This document shows positions 1 through 6,646 of a stretch of DNA of 64,000 bases, piece by piece. The DNA is from an uncultured Mycoplasma sp. GTDB lineage: Bacteria; Bacillota_I; Bacilli_A; RF39; UBA660. Below the pieces are notes generated by a model. The model was not told the origin of the DNA and made no database searches. It saw nothing but the letters and a program-made list of their open reading frames with translations. The number at the start of each line of letters is the position of its first letter. The stretch's first letter is position 1. The translations under genes were made by a program, and so were the position numbers. Location: the NCBI GenBank assembly GCA_902493595.1, contig CABUPU010000002.1, positions 62,001-126,000 on the forward strand, in the 5' to 3' direction.

Positions 1-236
1 CTTCCTCCCATTTTAGCTTTTCTAGAATTTATATTAATATTATGTCCTTCGATTCTTTGCTCTATTAGTTGCTGCTGAGATGCAAATGTAAGTAAATATT
101 GACCAAATAAAATTATCCAGTTACCTATAGAATTGAGTTCATAATCATCAAAATCTCCGACAACAATAGCACCCGCAATTGCGGCTACCATTGAAAATAA
201 ATTTGGATCATAGTTTGGAGGAAAATTTCTAATCAT
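1..236 (-). CDS. hypothetical protein, C-terminus beyond window
   Basis: An open frame begins at ATG 236-234 on the minus strand and runs off the left edge (78 codons visible). It starts MIRNFPPNYDPNLFSMVAAI, continues with a hydrophobic helix around residues 37-50, then a polar Gln/Glu-rich segment ending in a basic stretch. No family is recognised. No strong Shine-Dalgarno site precedes the start. It is divergent from the small protein at 333, with about 95 bp of AT-rich promoter space between them. A longer protein with one membrane-associated segment is likely, but only a fragment is visible. Confidence 0.55.
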   Translation of the reverse strand, partial: MIRNFPPNYDPNLFSMVAAIAGAIVVGDFDDYELNSIGNWIILFGQYLLTFASQQQLIEQRIEGHNININSRKAKMGG

Positions 237-332
237 TATATTAAAATTTTATGTTAAATAAAAGAAATTAGGCTATTTAACTTGTTAATTTAAACTTTTT
301 ACATATTTTATTATAGAAAGGATGGGTTTTAA

Positions 333-545
333 ATGTATCCATATAAAAAAATAAATCCAACATATATTAGTTCTGATAGACAATTTTTTGTACCATTTTT
401 ACTCGGAGGCCTTGCCGGAGGAGCAGCAGTTGGACTTACTAGACCTAGACCAATTATAAATGCCGCACCAAATATGGGATTTAATCCATATTATCCATCA
501 GGAAATTATTCTTATTCATACTATATGCCTAAGTATCCTTACTAA
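333..545 (+). CDS. small Gly/Tyr-rich hypothetical protein
   Basis: This 70-residue protein begins at ATG 333 behind the ribosome site GAAAGGATGG. Residues 20-38 form a hydrophobic glycine-rich segment (LLGGLAGGAAVG, a glycine-zipper-like pattern). The C-terminus is rich in Tyr, Pro and Ser. Such composition is seen in small membrane or spore-surface proteins, but no family is identified. Its last 17 bases overlap the end of the convergent RodA-family gene in a different frame. Function unknown. Confidence 0.6.
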   Translation: MYPYKKINPTYISSDRQFFVPFLLGGLAGGAAVGLTRPRPIINAAPNMGFNPYYPSGNYSYSYYMPKYPY

Positions 546-1587
546 CTAAAGAAAATATAATTCCTAAAAAGATAAAGTAAAAAAGTAGGCTACTTCCACC
601 ATAAGAAAGAAAGGGAAGAGTAATACCAATAATTGGAAAAGTGCCAAGGTTCATAGAAACGTTAATTACAATATTAATAAAAAACATAATGATAAAGCTA
701 ATTATTAAGTAATTAGTTTTTTTATCATTAGAACTTTTAATAAGTTTACATAGATTAAAAATAATATTTAGATATAAAAGTAAAATAATATATAAACTAA
801 TAAACCCAAAATTACCAATAGTGAAATCTAATATAAAATCGGTTATACCTTCGGGTAAATAAAGAAGTATTTTATTAAAACCATTTCTTATAAAAGGTGT
901 ACTATAAATATTTGTAAGTGCCATATCCATTTGATAACTTTGTTTGTAGTTTAATATTCTTTTTATACGATAGCTTTCATTACTAAAAATATTTTGAATT
1001 AACAAAGGATTTTTTATTAAATAAATTCCTGATATAAAAATAAGAAATAAACTTATACCTAAAAATACTTTATATTTATTATTTATATTTTTAGTAAATA
1101 ATATTGTTATAAAAATTATAATATAAAATATTACTCCTCCAGTATCAGGCTCTAAAAATACTAGTAATGATGGTATAAAAGTAATAATAATTAATTTTAA
1201 AATATTTTTACTATTTTTTTCTTTGATAAGAGATACTTTAATTAAAAATATGGTAATAGTAAGCTTCATAATTTCACTTGGTTGAATAGATATACTTCCT
1301 ATTTTAAGCCAACCTTTAGAACCATTTATTTCTTTCCCAATTATTAATGTTAATATAAGTAAAATAATATTGACAGTATATAAAATAAAGCTTATATTAA
1401 ATATTTTTTTAGTATTAATTTTAGTTATAAAGAATAAAGTTATAAATCCTAAAACATACCAAATTATAGTTTTAATATAGTAATAAGTATATAAATAATT
1501 TAAGTATTTTGCATTATAAATATTTATTACACTTATAATCATTAATAAAAATATAGATATTAAAATATTTCTTTTTATATGTTTCAT
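529..1587 (-). CDS. rodA: RodA/FtsW/SpoVE-family peptidoglycan glycosyltransferase
   Basis: This polytopic membrane protein of 352 residues belongs to the SEDS family, the glycosyltransferases that polymerise lipid II with a partner class B PBP. Visible signatures are NGSKGWLKIG followed by QPSE after the fourth membrane segment, and near the C-terminus GITLPFLSYGGSSLL, the family hallmark. The LPFxSYGG form is closer to RodA than to most FtsW (LPLISYGG), so RodA is preferred over FtsW or SpoVE. ATG 1587 is chosen because the longer frame (to 1701) would run into the divergent gene at 1644. The ribosome site is weak. It converges on the small protein at 333 with a 17-bp coding overlap. Confidence 0.85.
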   Translation of the reverse strand: MKHIKRNILISIFLLMIISVINIYNAKYLNYLYTYYYIKTIIWYVLGFITLFFITKINTKKIFNISFILYTVNIILLILTLIIGKEINGSKGWLKIGSISIQPSEIMKLTITIFLIKVSLIKEKNSKNILKLIIITFIPSLLVFLEPDTGGVIFYIIIFITILFTKNINNKYKVFLGISLFLIFISGIYLIKNPLLIQNIFSNESYRIKRILNYKQSYQMDMALTNIYSTPFIRNGFNKILLYLPEGITDFILDFTIGNFGFISLYIILLLYLNIIFNLCKLIKSSNDKKTNYLIISFIIMFFINIVINVSMNLGTFPIIGITLPFLSYGGSSLLFYFIFLGIIFSLVSKDT

Positions 1588-1643
1588 ACTATTATTATTG
1601 TCTAAATTTAAAAAAATATCATATATTATAGTGGGTGATTTAA

Positions 1644-1937
1644 ATGGATAATTTACCAAGTGTATCGGCATTTGAAATAAAGAAAAAGTTAAATAATTCA
1701 CAAGATCGTTTTTATGGAAAAATGTCTATTCCAGGGGCAAGTTCAAAGGAAAGTATAGTTAGCAAAATAAATAAAATATTTTCATCAAAGGATTTTGTTT
1801 ATAAATCAAGATGTCGAGTTTATTTTGCTGATGATGTTAAAGAATGCGTTATCGTAGGTAAAACAAATACTTATCTATTAACCTTAAAGGGTGAAAAACT
1901 TCCAATTAAAGACATTAAAAATATTGAGAAAGTATAA
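1644..1937 (+). CDS. hypothetical protein, 97 aa
   Basis: A soluble, basic 97-residue protein without membrane segment or signal peptide. The start at ATG 1644 is supported by GGGTGAT 6 bases upstream. The second half is predicted to be beta-rich (KSRCRVYFADDVKECVIVG, then TYLLTLKGEKLPI), which could be a small PH-like or SH3-like barrel. No family is recognised. It is divergent from rodA and convergent with the EIIB-like gene, sharing a bidirectional terminator with it. Confidence 0.65.
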   Translation: MDNLPSVSAFEIKKKLNNSQDRFYGKMSIPGASSKESIVSKINKIFSSKDFVYKSRCRVYFADDVKECVIVGKTNTYLLTLKGEKLPIKDIKNIEKV

Positions 1938-1974
1938 AAAAATATATTAGACTATTTCACTAATATATTTTTTT
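1936..1974. terminator. bidirectional Rho-independent terminator
   Basis: Two perfectly complementary 15-bp arms (1936-1950 and 1960-1974) enclose a 9-base loop. The A-run on one side and T-run on the other let it work on both strands. It lies between two convergent genes and contains the stop codon of the minus-strand gene. Confidence 0.8.
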
Positions 1975-2270
1975 AGAGTTTTGGCATCTTTACCAAATAT
2001 TATTTTTAATTGATTATCAATTTCAACGATGCCTTGAGCACCAAGTTTTTGAATACCTTCCTTATCTACAAGTTTTGTATCTTTTAAAATGACTTTAAAT
2101 CTACTCATATTGGCTTCAGCATTTATTATGTTATCTTTTCCACCAAGATATGTGATAAGTTTATTTGCTTCGATATTAAAGTTTTTCTTTCTAAGTTTTA
2201 AAACCACTAAAACGATAAGGGTAATAATTATTGCTATAATAGCATATTGTACATAAATATTATTTAACAT
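1947..2270 (-). CDS. membrane-anchored PTS EIIB-like domain lacking the active cysteine
   Basis: This 107-residue protein has one N-terminal membrane helix (residues 6-24), a short basic stretch, and then a glucose-type PTS EIIB domain (34-107). Recognisable blocks are YLGGKDNI, SRFKV, KLGAQGIVEI and IIFGKDA. In EIIB domains the phosphorylated cysteine lies in the pattern D-A-C-x-T-R-L-R. Here the block reads E-A-N-M-S-R-F-K, so Asn54 replaces the cysteine. It is therefore unlikely to carry phosphate in sugar uptake; a sensory, scaffolding or binding role is an inference. ATG 2270 is preceded by a strong GGAGGAAAT site. No EIIC or EIIA gene lies nearby. Confidence 0.8.
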   Translation of the reverse strand: MLNNIYVQYAIIAIIITLIVLVVLKLRKKNFNIEANKLITYLGGKDNIINAEANMSRFKVILKDTKLVDKEGIQKLGAQGIVEIDNQLKIIFGKDAKTLKKYISEIV

Positions 2271-2316
2271 ATTTCCTCCAATAATAATTTTATCAAAATA
2301 ACTTTATTATGTAAAT

Positions 2317-2348
2317 CACATTTTTTGTTTTTTCACATAAATTATAAT
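2317..2348 (+). promoter_or_regulatory. candidate promoter of coat gene (sigma-K/E-like or sigma-A)
   Basis: Upstream of the coat-like gene, CATAAATTA (2336-2344) fits the sigma-E/sigma-K -10 pattern CATAnnnTA, with CAC at 2317-2319 about 16 bases upstream as a possible -35 core. A TATAAT (2343-2348) overlaps it, so a vegetative -10 cannot be excluded. No good sigma-A -35 box is seen at 17 bp. Confidence 0.35.
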
Positions 2349-2374
2349 GAAAGTAAAAGAGAGGGTGATTATTT

Positions 2375-2812
2375 ATGAATTGCACAAATAAAAATGGAAA
2401 CTGCATAAATGAAATACTATCAGTTATATTAGTTCTTCAGGAAAATGCTTGTCCAGAGAACTGTTTAGATACATGTGATAGACCTATGCTAGGTGGTGGA
2501 GCAAATTGCCTTATTTGTAATACAAGACCAGTAATGCTTTATACATGCTGTGCAAATGGACAACCTTGGTCAATGCCAATAGCTAAAGAAGCGACAGCTT
2601 GCGCTGCAGGAACTACAAGTGATACTTGCTCAACTGTATTTAGAGTAGAGAAAATCGAGGGCAATTGTTGTACTTTCAGAGTTTTAGTAACTAATCCAGA
2701 TGAAACATCACTAAATCCTTATGTTTCTACGAATTCATTTTTCACAATGGATTGTAGCTGTCTATGCTGTATTAGATGTTTAACTGATTGTTATGTAGAT
2801 TGCGTTTGCTAA
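2375..2812 (+). CDS. CotY/CotZ-like cysteine-rich spore coat protein
   Basis: A 145-residue protein with more than 20 cysteines, many paired (CC, CxC). It matches the CotY/CotZ spore outer coat and crust family in layout: an early CPxNC block, a central FRVEKIEGNCCTFRVL segment resembling CotZ FRVERVHGSC, and a C-terminal CxCxxxCL motif (CLCCIRCL). These proteins assemble in the mother cell as disulfide-linked multimers on the spore surface. ATG 2375 follows GAGGGTGATT. A terminator follows at once, so it is a single-gene unit. Assignment rests on motif memory and not on a search, but the combination of cysteine pattern and FRVE block is distinctive. Confidence 0.75.
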   Translation: MNCTNKNGNCINEILSVILVLQENACPENCLDTCDRPMLGGGANCLICNTRPVMLYTCCANGQPWSMPIAKEATACAAGTTSDTCSTVFRVEKIEGNCCTFRVLVTNPDETSLNPYVSTNSFFTMDCSCLCCIRCLTDCYVDCVC

Positions 2813-2816
2813 ACTT

Positions 2817-2840
2817 TTAAGGCCCACAAGGGCTTTTTTA
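2817..2840 (+). terminator. terminator of coat-like gene
   Basis: GCCC (2822-2825) and GGGC (2830-2833) form a short GC stem with loop ACAA, extended by A-T pairs and followed by a run of six T's. Confidence 0.75.
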
Positions 2841-2869
2841 TTTTTGAATAAAAAGATAATGATAGTATG

Positions 2870-2898
2870 TTGACACTATAAAGATTATATGATATTCT
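2870..2898 (+). promoter_or_regulatory. sigma-A promoter of toxin-antitoxin operon
   Basis: TTGACA (2870-2875), a 17-bp spacer and TATTCT (2893-2898) lie 22 bp before the antitoxin start. A strong site GGAAGGAGATGA (2905-2916) follows. Confidence 0.75.
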
Positions 2899-2920
2899 TT
2901 TTGTGGAAGGAGATGATTAA

Positions 2921-3205
2921 ATGAGCTCTATAACTAGCAGTCTTAATGTCAATGTTAATGCTGAAACTAAAAAGGAAGCGAGTAAAGTTTTAGATGAACT
3001 TGGTTTAAATATGACTACCGCAATTAATATCTATTTAAAGCAAATTGTGAAACATAATGGAATTCCTTTTGAAGTTAAGAATAGAGTACCTAATCATAAA
3101 CTTAAAAAAGCTTTAAAAGAGACTGACAAAATTATTAAAGGAAAAGTTAATTCGAAAGCATATAGCAGTGCTGAAGATTTGATGAAAGATATACTTGATA
3201 ATTGA
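2921..3205 (+). CDS. RelB/DinJ-family antitoxin
   Basis: A 94-residue protein with the N-terminal ribbon-helix-helix fold of RelB/DinJ antitoxins: a beta strand (SLNVNVNAETKKEASKVL), then LGLNMTTAINIYLKQIV and the GIPFEV block typical of DinJ. The C-terminal part is charged and would wrap the toxin. Family knowledge says such proteins neutralise a RelE/YafQ mRNA interferase and repress their own operon as the complex. It is followed by the YafQ-like toxin with an 11-bp overlap. Confidence 0.88.
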   Translation: MSSITSSLNVNVNAETKKEASKVLDELGLNMTTAINIYLKQIVKHNGIPFEVKNRVPNHKLKKALKETDKIIKGKVNSKAYSSAEDLMKDILDN

Positions 3206-3506
3206 TTATGAGAATGGGACGTATAAAGTTGTCAGTACAAAATCTTTTAATAAAGCAATAAAAAAAGTTTATAAACAAGGTAAGGATTTAACTAAACTTA
3301 ACACGTTAATTAATAAGCTTATCAATTGTGAAACATTGGATTTAAGATATAAAAATCATTTATTAATTAATGATAGGTATTATAAAGATTGTTATGAATG
3401 TCATATTGAACCGGATTGGCTATTAATTTATAAATATGATAACAATAAATTAATACTTATTCTAGTTGAAACCGGATCACATAGTAATTTATTTAGAAAG
3501 TTCTGA
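3195..3506 (+). CDS. YafQ/RelE-family toxin (mRNA interferase)
   Basis: About 100 residues with the YafQ signature near the C-terminus: YECHIEPDWLLIYKY, then LILVETGSHSNLF. YafQ toxins cut mRNA in the ribosome; the conserved histidines (in ECHIEP and GSHSNLF here) are the usual catalytic residues and are present. No ATG occurs in frame at the N-terminus. The longest frame starts at TTG 3195 inside the antitoxin gene, suggesting translational coupling. The family normally begins at MYKV-like sequence, where this gene has ACG TAT AAA GTT (3219-3230), so the original ATG may have been lost. Activity is therefore uncertain. Confidence 0.82.
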   Translation: MIIDYENGTYKVVSTKSFNKAIKKVYKQGKDLTKLNTLINKLINCETLDLRYKNHLLINDRYYKDCYECHIEPDWLLIYKYDNNKLILILVETGSHSNLFRKF

Positions 3507-3526
3507 AAAGGACTTTTTATTTTTAT

Positions 3527-3567
3527 CACAAATGTAGTCAACAAAATGCCACAAATCTAGTCAACAA
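3527..3567. repeat. pair of 18-bp direct repeats, 23-bp period
   Basis: The 18-mer at 3527-3544 recurs at 3550-3567 with one mismatch (G/C at the eighth base). Each contains TAGTCAACAA. They lie just after the toxin gene. Short repeated sub-terminal motifs of this kind are found at insertion sequence ends, but no transposase is present. Confidence 0.5.
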
Positions 3568-3640
3568 GGTATGAAAAAATAATGTTAATGTATTTGAAAA
3601 ATGTTGCAAAATTAAGTAAGGAGTGAACTTAATTTATTAT

Positions 3641-3668
3641 AAGAACTAGTGAATTAGTTCTTATTTTA
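3641..3668 (+). terminator. candidate terminator downstream of toxin operon
   Basis: AAGAACTA (3641-3648) pairs with TAGTTCTT (3655-3662) over a 6-base loop and is followed by ATTTTATTTT. The 3568-3640 stretch before it holds no gene. A ribosome-site-like AAGGAGTGAACTT at about 3619 has no usable ORF behind it. Confidence 0.5.
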
Positions 3669-3678
3669 TTTTACAAAA

Positions 3679-3703
3679 AAACTTAAGCAAAATACTTAAG
3701 TTT
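3679..3703 (-). terminator. terminator of SH3b-domain gene
   Basis: Arms AAACTTAAG (3679-3687) and CTTAAGTTT (3695-3703) form a 9-bp stem; on the minus strand it ends in a run of seven T's. It overlaps the stop codon of the SH3b gene. Confidence 0.7.
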
Positions 3704-4334
3704 AATCTGGATCATAATAAGCAAATGATGTTACTTCATCTTCAGATGGTTTATTTTCAAATTCAATTTTTTGTGTTTTCGAAGAATATTTTCCTGATGC
3801 ATCTGTTATTGTATATTTAATCCAATATTGGTCAATACCCCTTAATGCATCAACTTCATGGTATACAATATGAGTTATTTTATAATCATCTTTATCATCC
3901 CAAGGCTCTAAATGATTATAATTAATATCATTAATACTTACTACTTTATAAACGTTTTCCTTAAATTTAATAATTGGTGTAGCAATATCTTCGGGATTAT
4001 TCCAATCTTTTAAATATGTTCCTGATGTATTATTTGCAATCCATCCACGTTTACCTTCGGGAAGCTGTACGTAATACCAATATAGGTTAGGATCATTTAA
4101 ACTATATTTTATTACTTTATAAATTCCACCTTTTTTAACTTGACCAAGAATGTTTGAATATCTATCTGCTTGATCTCTAATATTAATATAATCAGTAAGA
4201 ATTTCTACATGCCATCCTTTTTTAGCTTCCTCAATTCTTCTTTCCTCAACTTTAGCTGCACGATATTTTTTTACTCCAATAAATCCTCCGACTACAAGTC
4301 CAATACAAAGTAATGTTATAAAAAATTTTTTCAC
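3702..4334 (-). CDS. membrane-anchored or secreted SH3b-domain protein
   Basis: A 210-residue protein with an N-terminal hydrophobic helix (residues 4-22) and no cysteine lipobox, so probably a signal anchor. A bacterial SH3 domain spans about 42-108, with the usual landmarks LNIRDQADRYSNILGQV-like text (here YINIRDQADRYSNILGQV) and a Gly-Trp pair at GKRGWIAN. Bacterial SH3 domains commonly bind cell-wall peptides or glycans. The C-terminal 100 residues are unrecognised. The start is GTG 4334 behind AAGGAAGTGAAA. It is divergent from the paralogue array. Confidence 0.75.
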   Translation of the reverse strand: MKKFFITLLCIGLVVGGFIGVKKYRAAKVEERRIEEAKKGWHVEILTDYINIRDQADRYSNILGQVKKGGIYKVIKYSLNDPNLYWYYVQLPEGKRGWIANNTSGTYLKDWNNPEDIATPIIKFKENVYKVVSINDINYNHLEPWDDKDDYKITHIVYHEVDALRGIDQYWIKYTITDASGKYSSKTQKIEFENKPSEDEVTSFAYYDPD

Positions 4335-4410
4335 ACTTTCACTTCCTTAAAGATATCTTATCACATTTTACTATTTATTGCTACTTTAAAAAATATGTTT
4401 ACATTGATTA

Positions 4411-4439
4411 TTGTATAATTATCTTTGCTGTGGTAGAAT
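4411..4439 (+). promoter_or_regulatory. promoter of array gene A1 (extended -10)
   Basis: TTGTAT (4411-4416), a 17-bp spacer and TAGAAT (4434-4439) preceded by TGG (extended -10 pattern TGnTAGAAT). The same TGGTAGAAT plus following leader occurs before the second array gene at 6615-6646, arguing that it is functional. A TATAAT at 4414-4419 is an alternative. Confidence 0.5.
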
Positions 4440-4462
4440 ATTTCTTACCAAAAGGGGGATAT

Positions 4463-6592
4463 ATGGATAAATTATATTTAGATTTTGATTCTGATGGTAA
4501 ACTTACGATGCATATCGATGGCGATGTAGGTAAATTTATTAAAGCTATTCAAAATAAAGATGGTAAATTATTTTTCGGTTTTGAAAAAAAATTAATTGAA
4601 AATAGAAAAGAAATTGAAAAACTATATGAAGATATTTATTTGATACCTAGAGTAGATACAATTAACTCTAAAAAGGAAGAAAAAATTGAATCAATTAATG
4701 AAGAAAAATATGAGGTTTGTGATTTAGCTGTTGACATAATTTTTGATGGAAAAAACTTTTATAAGATAGTTCCTTTAGAATGGAAAGATAATGGTAAATA
4801 TTTTACTTGTCTTAATACCAATTATACAAGAAGTACTGTTATGAGTATGTATGATAGTGATTACTTAAATGATGCTTTACCAAATGTGTATTTAAATAAT
4901 ACAATATTACCTATAATTTTTGAAGTAAAAACCGTTGATAGAATTGATTCTTATGAAGCAAAATGTAATGTTGTTAATGGAATTCTTGATAGAATTGAAC
5001 TTCCTGCGTACGCTAGAAAAATGAATATAAAATACGAGAATGGTAAAATTATTTTAGAAAGGCCTACTACTTTAATAAAAATAAATATTCCAAAAACTGC
5101 TTCACAGATAAATTGTGAACTCGTCTCTAAATATACAAGAAATGGTTTTTTGTATGATATATATATTCCTGACAGTGTAAAACAAGTTGATTATTTATAT
5201 GATTTTTATTCCGATAAAATAAACTCACTTATTTTTGACAAAGATTTTAATGGGCAAGTTGCTAAACATGCTTTTATTTCTTCTGACTCGGTTAATAATT
5301 TAAAAATTCCTTGTAACATAGAGCTAATGAAAAGTATTATTAATTTTAGTTATGATGGTTTTACATATATATTTGGTAAAAATAGCAAATTAACAATAAC
5401 CTATAAAGATGAAAATGAACTTTTAAATTTCCTAAACTATTTTATCAGATTAGATAGAAAATTAGATAGTAAAAATATTCGGTCATTATTAAAAAATTCT
5501 AGAGGAGAACTTGAAGCTGGAGTTAATTTTAAGTTTGATAATGAAGTTTATAAAATTCCTTTATATTTTTTTAAAAAAAATGCATCATTATCTGATATTG
5601 ACATTATGTTATGTGGTACTGAACTTTCTAAAAAAGTTCAAAATAAAATAAAAAAGATGATTAAAAATGATAAAGTACATTTTGTAATTGATGAATTAGA
5701 GAAAACTAAAGATCAGAATCAAGAAGTAAATAAAATTACTTTGATTGCGGATGATGTAATTGAAGAGATAAAGTCTATCAATTATTTTGGCCTTGATAAA
5801 GAAAAAGTAAATGGACAGCTTAAAGCAATTATTGACAAATATAATGAAGATTTAGATAATTTAAAAGTTTCAAATAAAGGTTTAACTTTACATAGTAATG
5901 AGGGATTATATACAAATCTTTTATTAAAACTTAACGAGTTAAAGGATAGCCTTTATCAAAAATTTGAAAAAAATCTTGTGGTTTATGATATGCTTGATGA
6001 AGAAAATATTTTAATAAGCATTTTAAATGGTGAAGAAGTAATTATAAATAATTCTTTAGAAAGTGATTTTTATTTACTATCAAAAAATATACTTCCGTTT
6101 GTCGAAAAAAAAATAACTGATGATTTAAGAAATTATTTAGAAAGTGAAAAACAAAAATTAGAAAATTATCTTCTTACTGGAGAAAATAAACCTTATGATG
6201 ATATGGATAAATTTATTTTAAACATAAGAACATACTTGAATATAACACTACTTAGTATAAGAAACTATCTAAATAAAGAAGAGATCCTCGAAGTAATTAA
6301 AGATTATACAAATATGCAAATGCAAATTAATTATAAAGAACCAATTAAAAATTATTTATCAATTTTATTGCAGGAGATAGATAAAACTAAAAAAGAGATT
6401 TTAAGTATTGACAAAACTGCTGATATTGATGACATTTTAAATATGCTAAATATTAATTATCAAGCACTAGAAAGTATGGAAATAATTGCCCATTTAACTA
6501 ATATATTTAATAAATTATATAGATTTTATTTAAATGTTAAATATGAACGCGATTTAGATTTGAAAATGGAAAGCTATAAGATAAAATTATAG
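4463..6592 (+). CDS. array protein A1 (type A paralogue, unknown function)
   Basis: A 709-residue protein with no signal peptide or membrane helix, so probably cytoplasmic. ATG 4463 is used because AAAGGGGGAT sits directly before it and the same arrangement recurs in A2; an in-frame start 11 codons upstream lies in the leader. Landmarks shared by all seven array proteins are: a PLEW block (about 110), an IPDSVK-type stretch resembling degenerate BspA-like leucine-rich repeats, an IPCN..L block, LTITYKDENELLNFL, a beta-rich GTEL segment, and a helical C-terminal domain with GLTLHSNEGLYTNLL and FEKNLVVYD. About 60-70 percent of residues look identical to A2 by eye. No known enzymatic motif is seen. 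Confidence 0.7.
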   Translation: MDKLYLDFDSDGKLTMHIDGDVGKFIKAIQNKDGKLFFGFEKKLIENRKEIEKLYEDIYLIPRVDTINSKKEEKIESINEEKYEVCDLAVDIIFDGKNFYKIVPLEWKDNGKYFTCLNTNYTRSTVMSMYDSDYLNDALPNVYLNNTILPIIFEVKTVDRIDSYEAKCNVVNGILDRIELPAYARKMNIKYENGKIILERPTTLIKINIPKTASQINCELVSKYTRNGFLYDIYIPDSVKQVDYLYDFYSDKINSLIFDKDFNGQVAKHAFISSDSVNNLKIPCNIELMKSIINFSYDGFTYIFGKNSKLTITYKDENELLNFLNYFIRLDRKLDSKNIRSLLKNSRGELEAGVNFKFDNEVYKIPLYFFKKNASLSDIDIMLCGTELSKKVQNKIKKMIKNDKVHFVIDELEKTKDQNQEVNKITLIADDVIEEIKSINYFGLDKEKVNGQLKAIIDKYNEDLDNLKVSNKGLTLHSNEGLYTNLLLKLNELKDSLYQKFEKNLVVYDMLDEENILISILNGEEVIINNSLESDFYLLSKNILPFVEKKITDDLRNYLESEKQKLENYLLTGENKPYDDMDKFILNIRTYLNITLLSIRNYLNKEEILEVIKDYTNMQMQINYKEPIKNYLSILLQEIDKTKKEILSIDKTADIDDILNMLNINYQALESMEIIAHLTNIFNKLYRFYLNVKYERDLDLKMESYKIKL

Positions 6593-6594
6593 AC

Positions 6595-6623
6595 TTTCTA
6601 TTTTCTTTATTGTGTGGTAGAAT
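6595..6623 (+). promoter_or_regulatory. promoter of array gene A2 (extended -10)
   Basis: TAGAAT (6618-6623) is preceded by TGG and by a weak TTTCTA at the -35 position with a 17-bp spacer. The segment from TGGTAGAAT through the ribosome site and first codons is identical to that of A1, so the leader was duplicated with the gene. Confidence 0.45.
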
Positions 6624-6646
6624 ATTTCTTACCAAAAGGGGGATAT

